Part shown: positions 48,090 to 56,743 of the stretch, in pieces
How the letters are laid out: each line of letters opens with the position of its first letter
Numbering within the stretch: position 1 is the stretch's first letter
Source of the DNA: CAVQBP01 sp964448105
GTDB taxonomy: Bacteria > Bacteroidota > Ignavibacteria > Ignavibacteriales > Ignavibacteriaceae
DNA: 64,000 nucleotides
Assembly (NCBI GenBank): GCA_964448105.1
Contig: CAYUVK010000001.1
Coordinates: 44,761 to 108,760 of the forward strand
Direction of reading: 5' to 3'
The notes under the pieces: generated by a model
The model's database searches: none
Told to the model about the DNA's origin: nothing
Seen by the model: the letters and a program-made list of their open reading frames with translations, nothing else
Position numbers and translations under genes: made by a program

Positions 48090-50240
48090 ATGAAAAGAAT
48101 TTCTATCATATTTCTATTGATTGTTATTTCTGGTTTTATTTTTGCGAATTCGGACAATACCTATGAATTAAGGAATTCAAAATACAAAATCGTTTTTGAT
48201 AACAATTTAAATTCATCATTATATGTTCATAAAAATGATTGGCAATTAATTTCTTCTGCTTTACCATTTTGTTATTTATCAGATAAAGAAGGAAATGAAT
48301 TAAAAGACTTTTCGGTTAAAAAAATAGAACAAAAGAATAATGCAGACTCTCCTTTTGGAAAAAGCAAGCTGCTGGAAATTAATTCGGTGTTAAATGATAA
48401 AAATATTGAATTAAACCTTAAAATTTATTTTCCTGATGAATTTGAAAATTCAATAATATGCTCCTCTTCTATTAAAAATCTAAATGATAAAAATGTTGAT
48501 ATTGACGGATATGGACTTGCAAATTTTTTATTAAATGCAAAAAATTTTGGTGCAGATAGTTCTTATAAATTCTGGTCATTCCAGGGCGGATCATATGAAC
48601 AAAGATACGACTGGATATTTCCTTTAACAAAAGATTACTCCAGAAATAATTACCAGGGGATGAACGCGCCGGATTACGGAGGCGGTATGCCCGTTGTCGA
48701 TTTATGGACAAAGGACCAGGGGATTGCTTTTGCTTCTCTTTCTAAAACCCCGGAGTTAATTTCTTTACCTTTAAAAGTAAATGCCGATAATGAAGTTCAA
48801 TTCAAAATAACAAAAGAAAAGGATTTAGAATTGAAACCTGGTGAAGAATATAATTTACTCCCTTTTGCAATTATTTTTCATCATGGAGATTATTTTAACG
48901 GACTTAGAACATTTTCAAATTTAATGCAGAAAGATGGTTTTGAATTTTCCAAAGCTCCCGAATCGGCTTATAATGTTGAATGGTGTGCCTGGGGATATGA
49001 AAGAAATTTTAATAAAGAACAAATATTAAAAAGTCTGAGTGAAGTTAAGAAACTCGGCATTGAATGGGTTACAATTGATGATGGTTGGCAGAATGCCGAT
49101 GGGGATTGGGAAATTGATAAAACAAAATTTCCCGGTGGTGAAAAGGAGTTCAAGGCATTAATTGATACTATCCATGCAAAAGGATTAAAAGTAAGAATCT
49201 GGTGGGTCCCTTTTGAAGCTCAGGATTCATCTTATAATGCAAAACATTTTCCGGGCAGGATGTCTGAATATGGAATGAGATCTCAAAGCAAACTTGCCTC
49301 CCAGCACCCTGACTGGTTTATTCTTGATAAAAATGGAAACAGGGTACAGGTTTCATGGTGGAATTCATATTATTTATGTCCTGCCGTAAAAGGTGTAGTT
49401 GATCATTATGAAAAATTTGTAGAAACCGCAATTAATAATTGGGGCATTGACGGGTTTAAAATAGATGGCCAAAATCTAAACGCAGTTCCCCGATGTTATA
49501 ATCAGCTGCACAATCATTTGTCTCCGGAAGATGCTCCTAAATCTGTCCCGGATTTTTTTAAGGTAATTTATAAGACCGCACAAAAACTTAAACCAGGATT
49601 CATTATTCAAATCTGTCCGTGCGGAACTAATTTTTCATTCTATAATTTACCTTATGTAAATCAATTGGTTGCATCGGATCCTTTGGATTCATGGCAGGTA
49701 AGGTTAAAGGGGAAAACTTTTAAAGCATTATTAGATAGCAAAATAGCCTATAGTGGAGATCATGTTGAACTAACAAACAGAGTCTGGGATGAAGCTTCTC
49801 AAAAAGAAAAAATAAAAGGTAAAGAAGATTTTGTGTCAACCTTAGCTGTTGGGGGAGTACCATCAACAAAGTTCACAGTACCCGGAATTAAACAGGCAGA
49901 TTCATCTTTGATCTTAACTGCGGAAAAAGAAAAGATCTGGAAAAAATGGATATCTATTTATCAAAACGAAGATTTAAAAGATGCAAATTATCTGAACGTC
50001 TATGATATAGCTTTTGATAAACCTGAAACTCATTTATTAAAAAATGGAGATAATTATTATTATACTTTTTTTGCAGATAAATATTCAGGAAAAGTTGAAT
50101 TGAGAGGTCTTGAAAAAGGTAAATATAAAATATTTGATTTAAATAACGATAAAGAATTAACCGAGCTTAATTCTGCAAATCCTATTATACAAATCAATTT
50201 TAATTCGTACCTGATGATAAAAGCGACAAAATATAAATAA
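48090..50240 (+). CDS. Secreted GH36-like alpha-galactosidase-family protein (paralogue D)
   Basis: 716 residues with a signal peptide (ends near IFANS). Beta-sandwich with FWSFQGGSYEQRYDWI and YGGGMPVVDLW; barrel with IDDGWQ (D330, D331), GFKIDGQ (D459, nucleophile position), QICPCGTNFS and ASDPLDSWQVR (D530, acid/base position). All GH36 catalytic positions are intact. It differs from paralogue A by an insertion after IWWVPFE (about 20 residues containing HFPGRMSEYGMRSQS) and by a longer loop following the GDHVELT segment. It starts a block that includes another GH36-like gene, a galactokinase-family kinase and a nucleotidyltransferase, consistent with releasing galactose or GalNAc for those enzymes. 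Confidence 0.83.
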   Translation: MKRISIIFLLIVISGFIFANSDNTYELRNSKYKIVFDNNLNSSLYVHKNDWQLISSALPFCYLSDKEGNELKDFSVKKIEQKNNADSPFGKSKLLEINSVLNDKNIELNLKIYFPDEFENSIICSSSIKNLNDKNVDIDGYGLANFLLNAKNFGADSSYKFWSFQGGSYEQRYDWIFPLTKDYSRNNYQGMNAPDYGGGMPVVDLWTKDQGIAFASLSKTPELISLPLKVNADNEVQFKITKEKDLELKPGEEYNLLPFAIIFHHGDYFNGLRTFSNLMQKDGFEFSKAPESAYNVEWCAWGYERNFNKEQILKSLSEVKKLGIEWVTIDDGWQNADGDWEIDKTKFPGGEKEFKALIDTIHAKGLKVRIWWVPFEAQDSSYNAKHFPGRMSEYGMRSQSKLASQHPDWFILDKNGNRVQVSWWNSYYLCPAVKGVVDHYEKFVETAINNWGIDGFKIDGQNLNAVPRCYNQLHNHLSPEDAPKSVPDFFKVIYKTAQKLKPGFIIQICPCGTNFSFYNLPYVNQLVASDPLDSWQVRLKGKTFKALLDSKIAYSGDHVELTNRVWDEASQKEKIKGKEDFVSTLAVGGVPSTKFTVPGIKQADSSLILTAEKEKIWKKWISIYQNEDLKDANYLNVYDIAFDKPETHLLKNGDNYYYTFFADKYSGKVELRGLEKGKYKIFDLNNDKELTELNSANPIIQINFNSYLMIKATKYK

Positions 50241-50315
50241 GGGGAAGAGTTATTCTTAATCAACTAAACCGGTTATTTATTTGACAAAAAATCTTCTAAA
50301 AACATCGATTAAATT

Positions 50316-52940
50316 ATGAAAAAAATTCTAATAGTTATTTTGCTGGTAATTCCAAGTAGTTTGTTTTCGCAATCCTATCTAAAAAAAGAAAATAATGTTG
50401 TTAAAATCGGCAATTCTTATATTGAAAGAGTAGTCTCATTATCTGAAAATAATTTTGGTACAATAGAAATTATTAATAAACGTTCCGGTAAAGTTTATAA
50501 AACAAATTCAAATGAATTTGGACTCCAGGTAGTTTTTTCCAGTATCGGGCCTGCAATCGGCAAACAGCAAAACGGAGAAAATCCATCTTATATAACTAAT
50601 AAGGATTTTACTTTTAATGGTTACGAGGAAATAAACCTCAATAGTGATTCAAAAGGATTCTCCTTGAATTTTGTACTTGAAGGTTATCAGATTGGATTTG
50701 TTTTAACAGTAAATTATGAAATTTCCCCGGAAGATTTTTATGTAAAAAAATGGATTGTAGTTAAAGATACCTCCTACGGAATTCATTTCCTCGATAAGAT
50801 CTTTGTTGAAGACTTAAAATTTGAAAATAACGGATTTTCGCATGGACAGTTTGGGCAACCAGTATTAAGTAATGATATTTTTCTTGGTGTTGAATATCCC
50901 CAAGCAGAAAATATAATCGGGGATCATAATGTTAAAATCGGATATGTTGTTGGACGGAAAATTAATAATGATTTATATAAAAGCTATCCCTCTGTTATTG
51001 GAGCATCTGTTTCATCGGAAAAACTTGAACAAACCTTTCTTTCATATATAGACAGAATAAAAGTAAATGGAAACAGGCCTTACTTGTTATATAATTCCTG
51101 GTACGACTTTAGGAACCCTGCTATTGCTGAAGACTCGGCAAGTATAATGAATGAAAATAATGTTCTCCAAAGGATAAATACATTCAAGCAATATTTATTT
51201 AATAAGTATGATATTTCATTAAATGCTTTTATTCTTGATGACGGATGGGATAACTATAAGAGCATATGGGAAATTGACACCGTAACCCTTCCGAATAAAT
51301 TTACCCCGTTTGTAAATGCATTAAAGCAAATGAACACCTCTCTTGGGATATGGGCTTCACCTTTCGGCGGTTATTCTAACCGGGATATAAGAGTTAATTG
51401 GGCAAAAGAACATGGTTATGAAACTGTAGCCGATTTTTATTGTTTTGCCGGAACGAAGTATAAGACAGAATTTAAAAAAAGGATGTTGGATTATACAAAG
51501 AAATATAATCTTGGTTATTTCAAATGGGATGGCTTCCTTCTTTCATGCAACCAGCCAGGGCATGGGCATTTACCGGCAGTTTATTCAACTGCCGAATATA
51601 TCGATACTTTTATCGATTTGATGGAAAGCGTAAGAAAGATAAATCCGGATATTTTTATAAATATTACAGTCGGTACCTGGCTGTCTCCATGGTGGTTGAA
51701 ATATGCAAATAGTGTATGGATGCAGGGAGAGGATTATGCTTATGCCGAAGAAGTTCCCTCAATCAATGCGAGAGATAAATCTATAACTTATCGTGATGCC
51801 GTTTTATATAAAGATTTTTCAGAACAAAATTTGATTTTTCCTGTTTCCAATTTAATGACGCATGGAATAATTAAAGGAAGATTAAATTTCCTGGGTGGGA
51901 AAAATGAATCGCTTTATTCCTTCAGCAATGAAGTGATGATGTATTTTGGCAGGGGTGTGATGATGTGGGAGTTATATGTCTCTCCGGAATTATTATCTGT
52001 TTATGAATGGGAATCAATTGCCAGTACAATAAAGTGGGCTGATACAAATAAAAATATTCTTGCAAATACAAAAATGATTTTCGGTAATCCCTTGAAAAGG
52101 GAGGTATACGGTTATATTCATTTTACTAAAGAGAAAGGAATTCTTTTATTGAGAAATCCTGATGTTAACCGGAAAGAAATCGAACTGAAATTAACTGATG
52201 AAATGGGGGATATTGATTCTTCAAAAGAATATTACTTAAAAGTATTTTATCCTTACAATTATGTTTTTGGGCAAAAAATAAAGCCCAATCAATCCATAAC
52301 AATACCTTTAAATAGTTATGAAGTTTTAGCCGGTGAGTTTATTCCGGTAGAAGAAATTAATCAGGAACTCCCTGTTAATTCAAGATATGAAATTCAAAAT
52401 GGAAAACTTAAAATATTTAGAGATTATGGATTTCAGGGGATAGTTCGTAACATAAAATCTGAAAAATTATTGACTATAGATAAATCTGAAGATAACAAAA
52501 TAAATTTTAATGAAAATAATGTTACTAAAAATTCTCAGGAATTTTCATCAAATATTAAAGTGAATATCCTCCCCGGTTATAAGGGTTCGAAGCTGGGAAT
52601 TTTATTGGAACCCGAAAATAACCTGCTTGATGAATACCAACCTGAGGCGGAAATTAAAATTAATGGCAAAGTAAAGAAGCTTGTAGTAGAGCAGGAAAAC
52701 GGGAAATGGTTCTGGATGCTGAGTGATTTGAATGAAGGAGAAAACAATGCAGATGTTAAAATTGAATTTTCAAAGAATACGAATTATAAAATAAGCTCCT
52801 GGATTTTAAGCGATTATTTAATGGAGGGAAAAACCGTTGAAATTTCTAATGAAAGTGACAGTGAAATTCTACCGGTTAAACCTTATCCGGCTAATATTAA
52901 AAAGATAACTAAAAAAATTTCAAGCTATGACGTGAAATAA
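50316..52940 (+). CDS. Secreted large GH36-like (clan GH-D) glycosidase
   Basis: 874 residues with a signal peptide (ends near LFSQS). The N-terminal ~270 residues are a beta-sandwich. The barrel has LDDGWDN (D308, D309) and YFKWDGF with D405 in the classic KWD nucleophile motif of GH27/GH36. Candidate acid/base is the acid in WMQGEDYAY. The strand INITVGTWLSPWW is typical of a GH36 subgroup often labelled 'alpha-galactosidase' or 'enterotoxin' in databases. The C-terminal ~200 residues are all-beta and end KKISSYDVK without a T9SS domain. It belongs to a different GH36 branch from the four shorter paralogues in the window. Alpha-galactosidase or alpha-N-acetylgalactosaminidase activity is likely; which one is open. 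Confidence 0.75.
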   Translation: MKKILIVILLVIPSSLFSQSYLKKENNVVKIGNSYIERVVSLSENNFGTIEIINKRSGKVYKTNSNEFGLQVVFSSIGPAIGKQQNGENPSYITNKDFTFNGYEEINLNSDSKGFSLNFVLEGYQIGFVLTVNYEISPEDFYVKKWIVVKDTSYGIHFLDKIFVEDLKFENNGFSHGQFGQPVLSNDIFLGVEYPQAENIIGDHNVKIGYVVGRKINNDLYKSYPSVIGASVSSEKLEQTFLSYIDRIKVNGNRPYLLYNSWYDFRNPAIAEDSASIMNENNVLQRINTFKQYLFNKYDISLNAFILDDGWDNYKSIWEIDTVTLPNKFTPFVNALKQMNTSLGIWASPFGGYSNRDIRVNWAKEHGYETVADFYCFAGTKYKTEFKKRMLDYTKKYNLGYFKWDGFLLSCNQPGHGHLPAVYSTAEYIDTFIDLMESVRKINPDIFINITVGTWLSPWWLKYANSVWMQGEDYAYAEEVPSINARDKSITYRDAVLYKDFSEQNLIFPVSNLMTHGIIKGRLNFLGGKNESLYSFSNEVMMYFGRGVMMWELYVSPELLSVYEWESIASTIKWADTNKNILANTKMIFGNPLKREVYGYIHFTKEKGILLLRNPDVNRKEIELKLTDEMGDIDSSKEYYLKVFYPYNYVFGQKIKPNQSITIPLNSYEVLAGEFIPVEEINQELPVNSRYEIQNGKLKIFRDYGFQGIVRNIKSEKLLTIDKSEDNKINFNENNVTKNSQEFSSNIKVNILPGYKGSKLGILLEPENNLLDEYQPEAEIKINGKVKKLVVEQENGKWFWMLSDLNEGENNADVKIEFSKNTNYKISSWILSDYLMEGKTVEISNESDSEILPVKPYPANIKKITKKISSYDVK

Positions 52941-52951
52941 CCGAGGTGTTT

Positions 52952-53047
52952 ATGTATTTCGATTGGATTACTTGGGGAATCTGGTTAATAGGCTTTATGA
53001 TAATGATTATTTGGATATATGTTCCAGTTAAGGAATTCACAAATTGA
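52952..53047 (+). CDS. 31-residue predicted single-pass membrane peptide
   Basis: ATG at 52952 after CGAGGTG; 31 residues with a hydrophobic, Trp-rich core (ITWGIWLIGFMIMIIWIYV) and a charged end (PVKEFTN). Its stop lies just ahead of the galactokinase-family start. The pattern DWITWGIWLIG looks like the first helix of sodium/solute symporters (SSS), so it might be a tiny accessory subunit or the remnant of such a transporter. The good ribosome site favours a real small protein. I know no named family for it. Confidence 0.5.
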   Translation: MYFDWITWGIWLIGFMIMIIWIYVPVKEFTN

Positions 53048-53058
53048 AGGACAGAATG

Positions 53059-54159
53059 ATGAAAATTGACATTTCAGAATTGAAAGTATCTACTCCGGGA
53101 AGAGTTTGTTTGTTTGGCGAACATCAGGACTATTTAAATTTACCGGTTATTGCATGTGCCATTTCTTTGAGAATTGAAATATCGGGAAATAAAAGAGACG
53201 ATTCAATTGTAAATATTTCGTTACCCGATGTAAACCAAAGTGAATCGTTTTCTTTAGATAGTGAATTGGAATATTTGAAAGAAAGAGATTACTTCAAGAG
53301 TTCAATAAATGTGCTGAGAAAACACGGTATTACATTTTCAAACGGATTTGATTGTGTAGTTCATGGAGAAATTCCAATTAATGCCGGCACTTCCAGTTCC
53401 TCTGCACTAATTGTTTCATGGATTAATTTTTTAACCCGAATGAGTGATCAGTCTCAAAATCTATCACCGGAAAAATTAGCAAAATTAGCTCATGAAGCAG
53501 AAGTATTGGAGTTTGCTGAACCGGGCGGGATGATGGATCACTACTCAACTGCTATAGGAGGGATTATCTATCTTAGTTTCCAACCAAAATTATACCTCGA
53601 AAAAATCGATTCAGGGCTTGGTGCTTTCGTTTTAGGAAATTCACTTGAGCCCAAAGATACAAAATACATTCTGGGTAAAGTTAAAAATCAAGTACTAAAA
53701 ATAATTGAAAAATTAAGTAGTGAGAATCCGGCATTTTCGCTTTCAGAAATTTCTGAAAAGGAATTGCTTAAGTATGAAAAGAATCTTTCCCCAAATCAAT
53801 ATGAACTCTTGGAAGCTACAATCAAGAATAGAGATATTACAAGAGAAGCAAAAAAGGTTTTATTAAAATTACCTTTTGATCATAAAAAAACCGGCTCCCT
53901 TTTAAATGAACACCAGGCAGTTCTAAGGGAAAAATTAAAAATATCAACTCCTAAAATTGATAGATTAATTGAAGTCTCACTAAATGCAGGTGCAGTGGGT
54001 GCGAAAATAAATGGTTCAGGAGGTGGTGGTTGTATGTTTGCGTATGCACCTCAAAATGCAGAAAAGATTAAAGAAGCAATTGAAAAAGAAGGTGGCAAAG
54101 CATATATAATTTATCCTGATAAGGGAACAGAGGCTATTACGTTTGGAGAAGCTGAATGA
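53059..54159 (+). CDS. GHMP-family sugar kinase, galactokinase/GalNAc kinase-like
   Basis: AAGGA at 53047-53051 supports ATG 53059 (ATG 53056 is three bases earlier; a TTG at 53044 is unlikely). About 366 residues. Galactokinase signature PGRVCLFGEHQDY near the N-terminus, the ATP loop NAGTSSSSAL around residue 110, AEPGGMMDHY around 155 and the C-terminal INGSGGGGCMFAYA segment. Galactokinases phosphorylate C1 of galactose; relatives phosphorylate GalNAc or other sugars. EHQDY in place of the usual EHTDY occurs in some non-galactose members. The ATGA overlap with the sugar nucleotidyltransferase suggests the sugar-1-phosphate goes to a nucleotide sugar. Confidence 0.83.
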   Translation: MKIDISELKVSTPGRVCLFGEHQDYLNLPVIACAISLRIEISGNKRDDSIVNISLPDVNQSESFSLDSELEYLKERDYFKSSINVLRKHGITFSNGFDCVVHGEIPINAGTSSSSALIVSWINFLTRMSDQSQNLSPEKLAKLAHEAEVLEFAEPGGMMDHYSTAIGGIIYLSFQPKLYLEKIDSGLGAFVLGNSLEPKDTKYILGKVKNQVLKIIEKLSSENPAFSLSEISEKELLKYEKNLSPNQYELLEATIKNRDITREAKKVLLKLPFDHKKTGSLLNEHQAVLREKLKISTPKIDRLIEVSLNAGAVGAKINGSGGGGCMFAYAPQNAEKIKEAIEKEGGKAYIIYPDKGTEAITFGEAE

Positions 54160-55028
54160 ATGCTGGCAAATTAGTAATACTTGCAGGTGGAATATCTTCA
54201 AGGATGAAAAGGCCGGAGCAATTGGACAATATAGATCCGAAATTAGTAAAAGATGCTGATTTAAAAGCTAAATCAATGATTGGTGTTGGAAAAAATTACA
54301 GGCCATTTTTGGATTATCTTTTATTTAATGCAAGAGAATCAGGATATAAAGATATATTAATTGTAATTGGAGAAAATGATAATAGCATAAAAGAATATTA
54401 TGGTTATAAAGATAATTATAACAATTTTTTTGGACTTCAAATTTCATACGCTGTTCAGAAAATTCCTGCAGGTAGAACAAAACCATTAGGTACTGCAGAT
54501 GCTTTATATCAGGGATTATTATGTAAATACAAATGGCAAGGAACTCGAATTTCTGTTTGTAATAGTGATAATCTTTATTCGCAAAAAGCACTTGGACTTA
54601 TGTTAAATACGGAATTTAAAAATGCTGTGATTGATTATGATAAAAATGCTTTAGAATTTGAAAAAAGCAGGGTAGAAAAATTTGCAATTACAATTAAAGA
54701 TAGTGGAGGATACCTTGTCGATATAATCGAAAAACCTTCAAATGAAGAAATTAGTAAGGTTGAAAAAAATGATGGTTTTGTCGGAGTTAGTATGAATCTT
54801 TTTACATTTAATTATGATATGATTTTCCCATATTTAGAAAAAGTACCCTTACATCCGGAAAGAAAAGAAAAAGAATTACCGGCAGCGGTCGTACTCATGA
54901 TTAATGATTATCCCAAGTCTGTTTTTACATATCGACTCCCTGAACACGTTCCGGATTTGACATATAAAAATGATATTACCCATGTAAAGAATTATTTGAC
55001 AAAAAATTTTAAGGAGTTATTTTATTAA
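54156..55028 (+). CDS. Sugar-1-phosphate nucleotidyltransferase
   Basis: 290 residues, start overlapping the kinase stop (ATGA). The N-terminal nucleotide-binding signature is VILAGGISSRMKRP, with a lysine-containing segment after it, followed by YRPFLDYLLFNARESGYKD, GTADALYQGLL (base recognition) and SVCNSDNLY (metal-binding Asp), as in RmlA/GalU-like enzymes. It joins a nucleoside triphosphate and a sugar-1-phosphate to make a nucleotide sugar. An insertion of ~25 residues after the first motif (LDNIDPKLVKDADLKAKSM) is unusual. With the upstream kinase it probably makes UDP-galactose, UDP-GalNAc or a related compound. Confidence 0.82.
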   Translation: MNAGKLVILAGGISSRMKRPEQLDNIDPKLVKDADLKAKSMIGVGKNYRPFLDYLLFNARESGYKDILIVIGENDNSIKEYYGYKDNYNNFFGLQISYAVQKIPAGRTKPLGTADALYQGLLCKYKWQGTRISVCNSDNLYSQKALGLMLNTEFKNAVIDYDKNALEFEKSRVEKFAITIKDSGGYLVDIIEKPSNEEISKVEKNDGFVGVSMNLFTFNYDMIFPYLEKVPLHPERKEKELPAAVVLMINDYPKSVFTYRLPEHVPDLTYKNDITHVKNYLTKNFKELFY

Positions 55029-55031
55029 ACC

Positions 55032-55832
55032 ATGAGTAAGGTCAGAAAGAAAAATGAAATAAGAAAGAATTTAGTATTAAATGCATTGCTGCAAAACGGA
55101 CACCTTTCATTATCAGGTTTGAAAAAATATACCGGTATAACTCATCCGGTTTTATCTAATTTACTTACAAGTCTTAAAAAAGATAATTTTGTTGTTGGTA
55201 TTAATTGTAAATCCTCTATATCTGCCGGACGTCCTCCGGCAATAGTTAAGTTAAATAGTAAAGCCGGTTTTATTCTTGGGATTGATATCGGACGGCTATT
55301 CACAAAATATATTGTTCTTGATTTAGTACAAAATATAATTGCGGATATCAGAAAAAAATCGATTCCTTTAAGTAATGATATTTCCGTTGTTGACAAATTT
55401 GAAAAAGCTTTTAGTTTCCGGGAAGCAGTATTTGCATTATCAAAAATAGAAGAACTGTCGGCTAAAATAAAATCAATTCGATTATCCTGTATTGTGGAAG
55501 TTGTAGATGAGCAAATGAAAATAAATCCGAAGTTCTGGGAAAAATATTATAAAGGAAATGCAGGTGAACAATTTTTTGACAGGAAATTTAGTTACATTGA
55601 CCGGATAAGATATTATTGGAGCAATAAAAAAGTAAAAGAATCACTTCTGAAATTATTGAGTAATCTATCAAACAATAAAATTCCTTTGGCTTTAATCAGT
55701 CAATATCTTCCAAATTAATATAGAGAAATAAGAGAAAACGAAATTGAAAATAAACCCAACGAAATAATTTATCATAAGATAAATGAAATATTGGAAATTT
55801 ATAACTACACTACATCTGGAGGTAACTTATGA
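55032..55832 (+). pseudogene. Chimeric pseudogene: ROK-regulator N-terminus fused to KbaZ C-terminus, with internal stop
   Basis: The first ~126 codons encode a ROK-family regulator start: winged helix (LSLSGLKKYTGITHPVLSNLL) and the first kinase-fold strand (GIDIGRLFTKYIVLDL). From codon 127 (SFREAVFAL) the frame continues as the C-terminal third of KbaZ, matching the intact gene at 44214-45530 (FREAAFAL, DRIRYYW, KESFVRLLLNLS, ISQYLP versus LSQFLP). A TAA at 55716-55718 then interrupts the frame; the next 36 codons (YREIRENEIENKPNE to YNYTTSGG) still match KbaZ's last residues and end at TGA 55830-55832, overlapping the DMT transporter start. An in-frame deletion between neighbouring ROK and kbaZ genes followed by a nonsense change explains this. 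An assembly artefact would have to produce both features. Confidence 0.85.
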
Positions 55833-56743
55833 AAACACGGCCCTGGCTGATATATGCAATAGTAACTACTGTTTTTTGGGGCGTATGGGGGGCTTTAATT
55901 GAAATACCTGAAAAAGCCGGTTTCCCTGCAACTCTGGGTTACACGGTTTGGGCTTTGACAATGATACCGCCGGCATTGGTAGCTCTGAAAAAAATTAATT
56001 GGAAACCTAAGTTTGATAAGAAATCAGTTTTTCTTGGTTGTGTAATTGGATTTGCAGGAGCCGGCGGTCAATTAATTTTATTCCAGGCATTAAAAACCGG
56101 TCCAGCTTACCTTGTTTTTCCATTTATATCTTTATCACCTGTTGTTACAATAATTTTATCTTATATTTTCTTAAAAGAACGTGCATCTAAAAGGGGCTGG
56201 TTTGGAATTGCATTCGCATTAGTTGCAATACCACTTTTATCCTATTCACCCCCGGAAAATTCATCCGGTTCAGGATATTTATGGATAATTCTTTCTTTGC
56301 TGGTATTCTTAGCGTGGGGCTTTCAGGCTTACTTTATGAGATTTGCAAACCAGACGATGAAAGCAGAAGGAATATTTTTTTATATGACTTTAACCGGTCT
56401 AATTTTGATTCCTTTTGCATTATTAATGACCGATTTTTCACAAAATATAAATTGGGGATTTAACGGTCCATATCTTACAGCAATGATCCAGATACTTAAC
56501 GCTGTAGGAGCATTAATGATAGTTTATGCTTTCCGATACGGCAAAGCAATTATTGTAAGCCCTTTAACTAATGCAGTTGCTCCCGTTATAACAATAATCA
56601 TTTCATTATCAATCTACCAGGTTATTCCTCACCCGGTTATTGTAGCAGGTATGATATTGGCGTTGTTGTCAATTTTATTAATGGCTTTGGAAGATTCAGC
56701 GGATGAGCCGGCTACTGAAGTTAAAGAAGGAGTTAAAATATGA
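55829..56743 (+). CDS. EamA/DMT-superfamily inner-membrane transporter
   Basis: 304 residues with ten hydrophobic segments, as in EamA-type drug/metabolite transporters, and two related halves (VVTTVFWGVWGALIEIPEKAG in the first, LLVFLAWGFQAYFMRFANQTM in the second). GGAGG lies 5-9 bases upstream, inside the end of the KbaZ remnant, so it was originally translationally coupled to kbaZ. DMT proteins move small metabolites including sugars (GlcU-like) and nucleotide sugars. Being the only inner-membrane transporter recognised in the window, it may carry the sugar into the cytoplasm. Its stop overlaps the PfkB start by four bases. Confidence 0.85.
   Translation: MKTRPWLIYAIVTTVFWGVWGALIEIPEKAGFPATLGYTVWALTMIPPALVALKKINWKPKFDKKSVFLGCVIGFAGAGGQLILFQALKTGPAYLVFPFISLSPVVTIILSYIFLKERASKRGWFGIAFALVAIPLLSYSPPENSSGSGYLWIILSLLVFLAWGFQAYFMRFANQTMKAEGIFFYMTLTGLILIPFALLMTDFSQNINWGFNGPYLTAMIQILNAVGALMIVYAFRYGKAIIVSPLTNAVAPVITIIISLSIYQVIPHPVIVAGMILALLSILLMALEDSADEPATEVKEGVKI

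Noticed and set aside
50316..52940. Considered GH101 or GH129 (other N-acetylgalactosaminidase families)
   Set aside because: The KWD nucleophile motif and DDGW strand fit GH36/clan GH-D better; a search would settle it.
55032..55718. Considered an intact short ROK regulator
   Set aside because: Residues from 127 onward match KbaZ, not the ROK kinase fold, and KbaZ coding continues past the stop.
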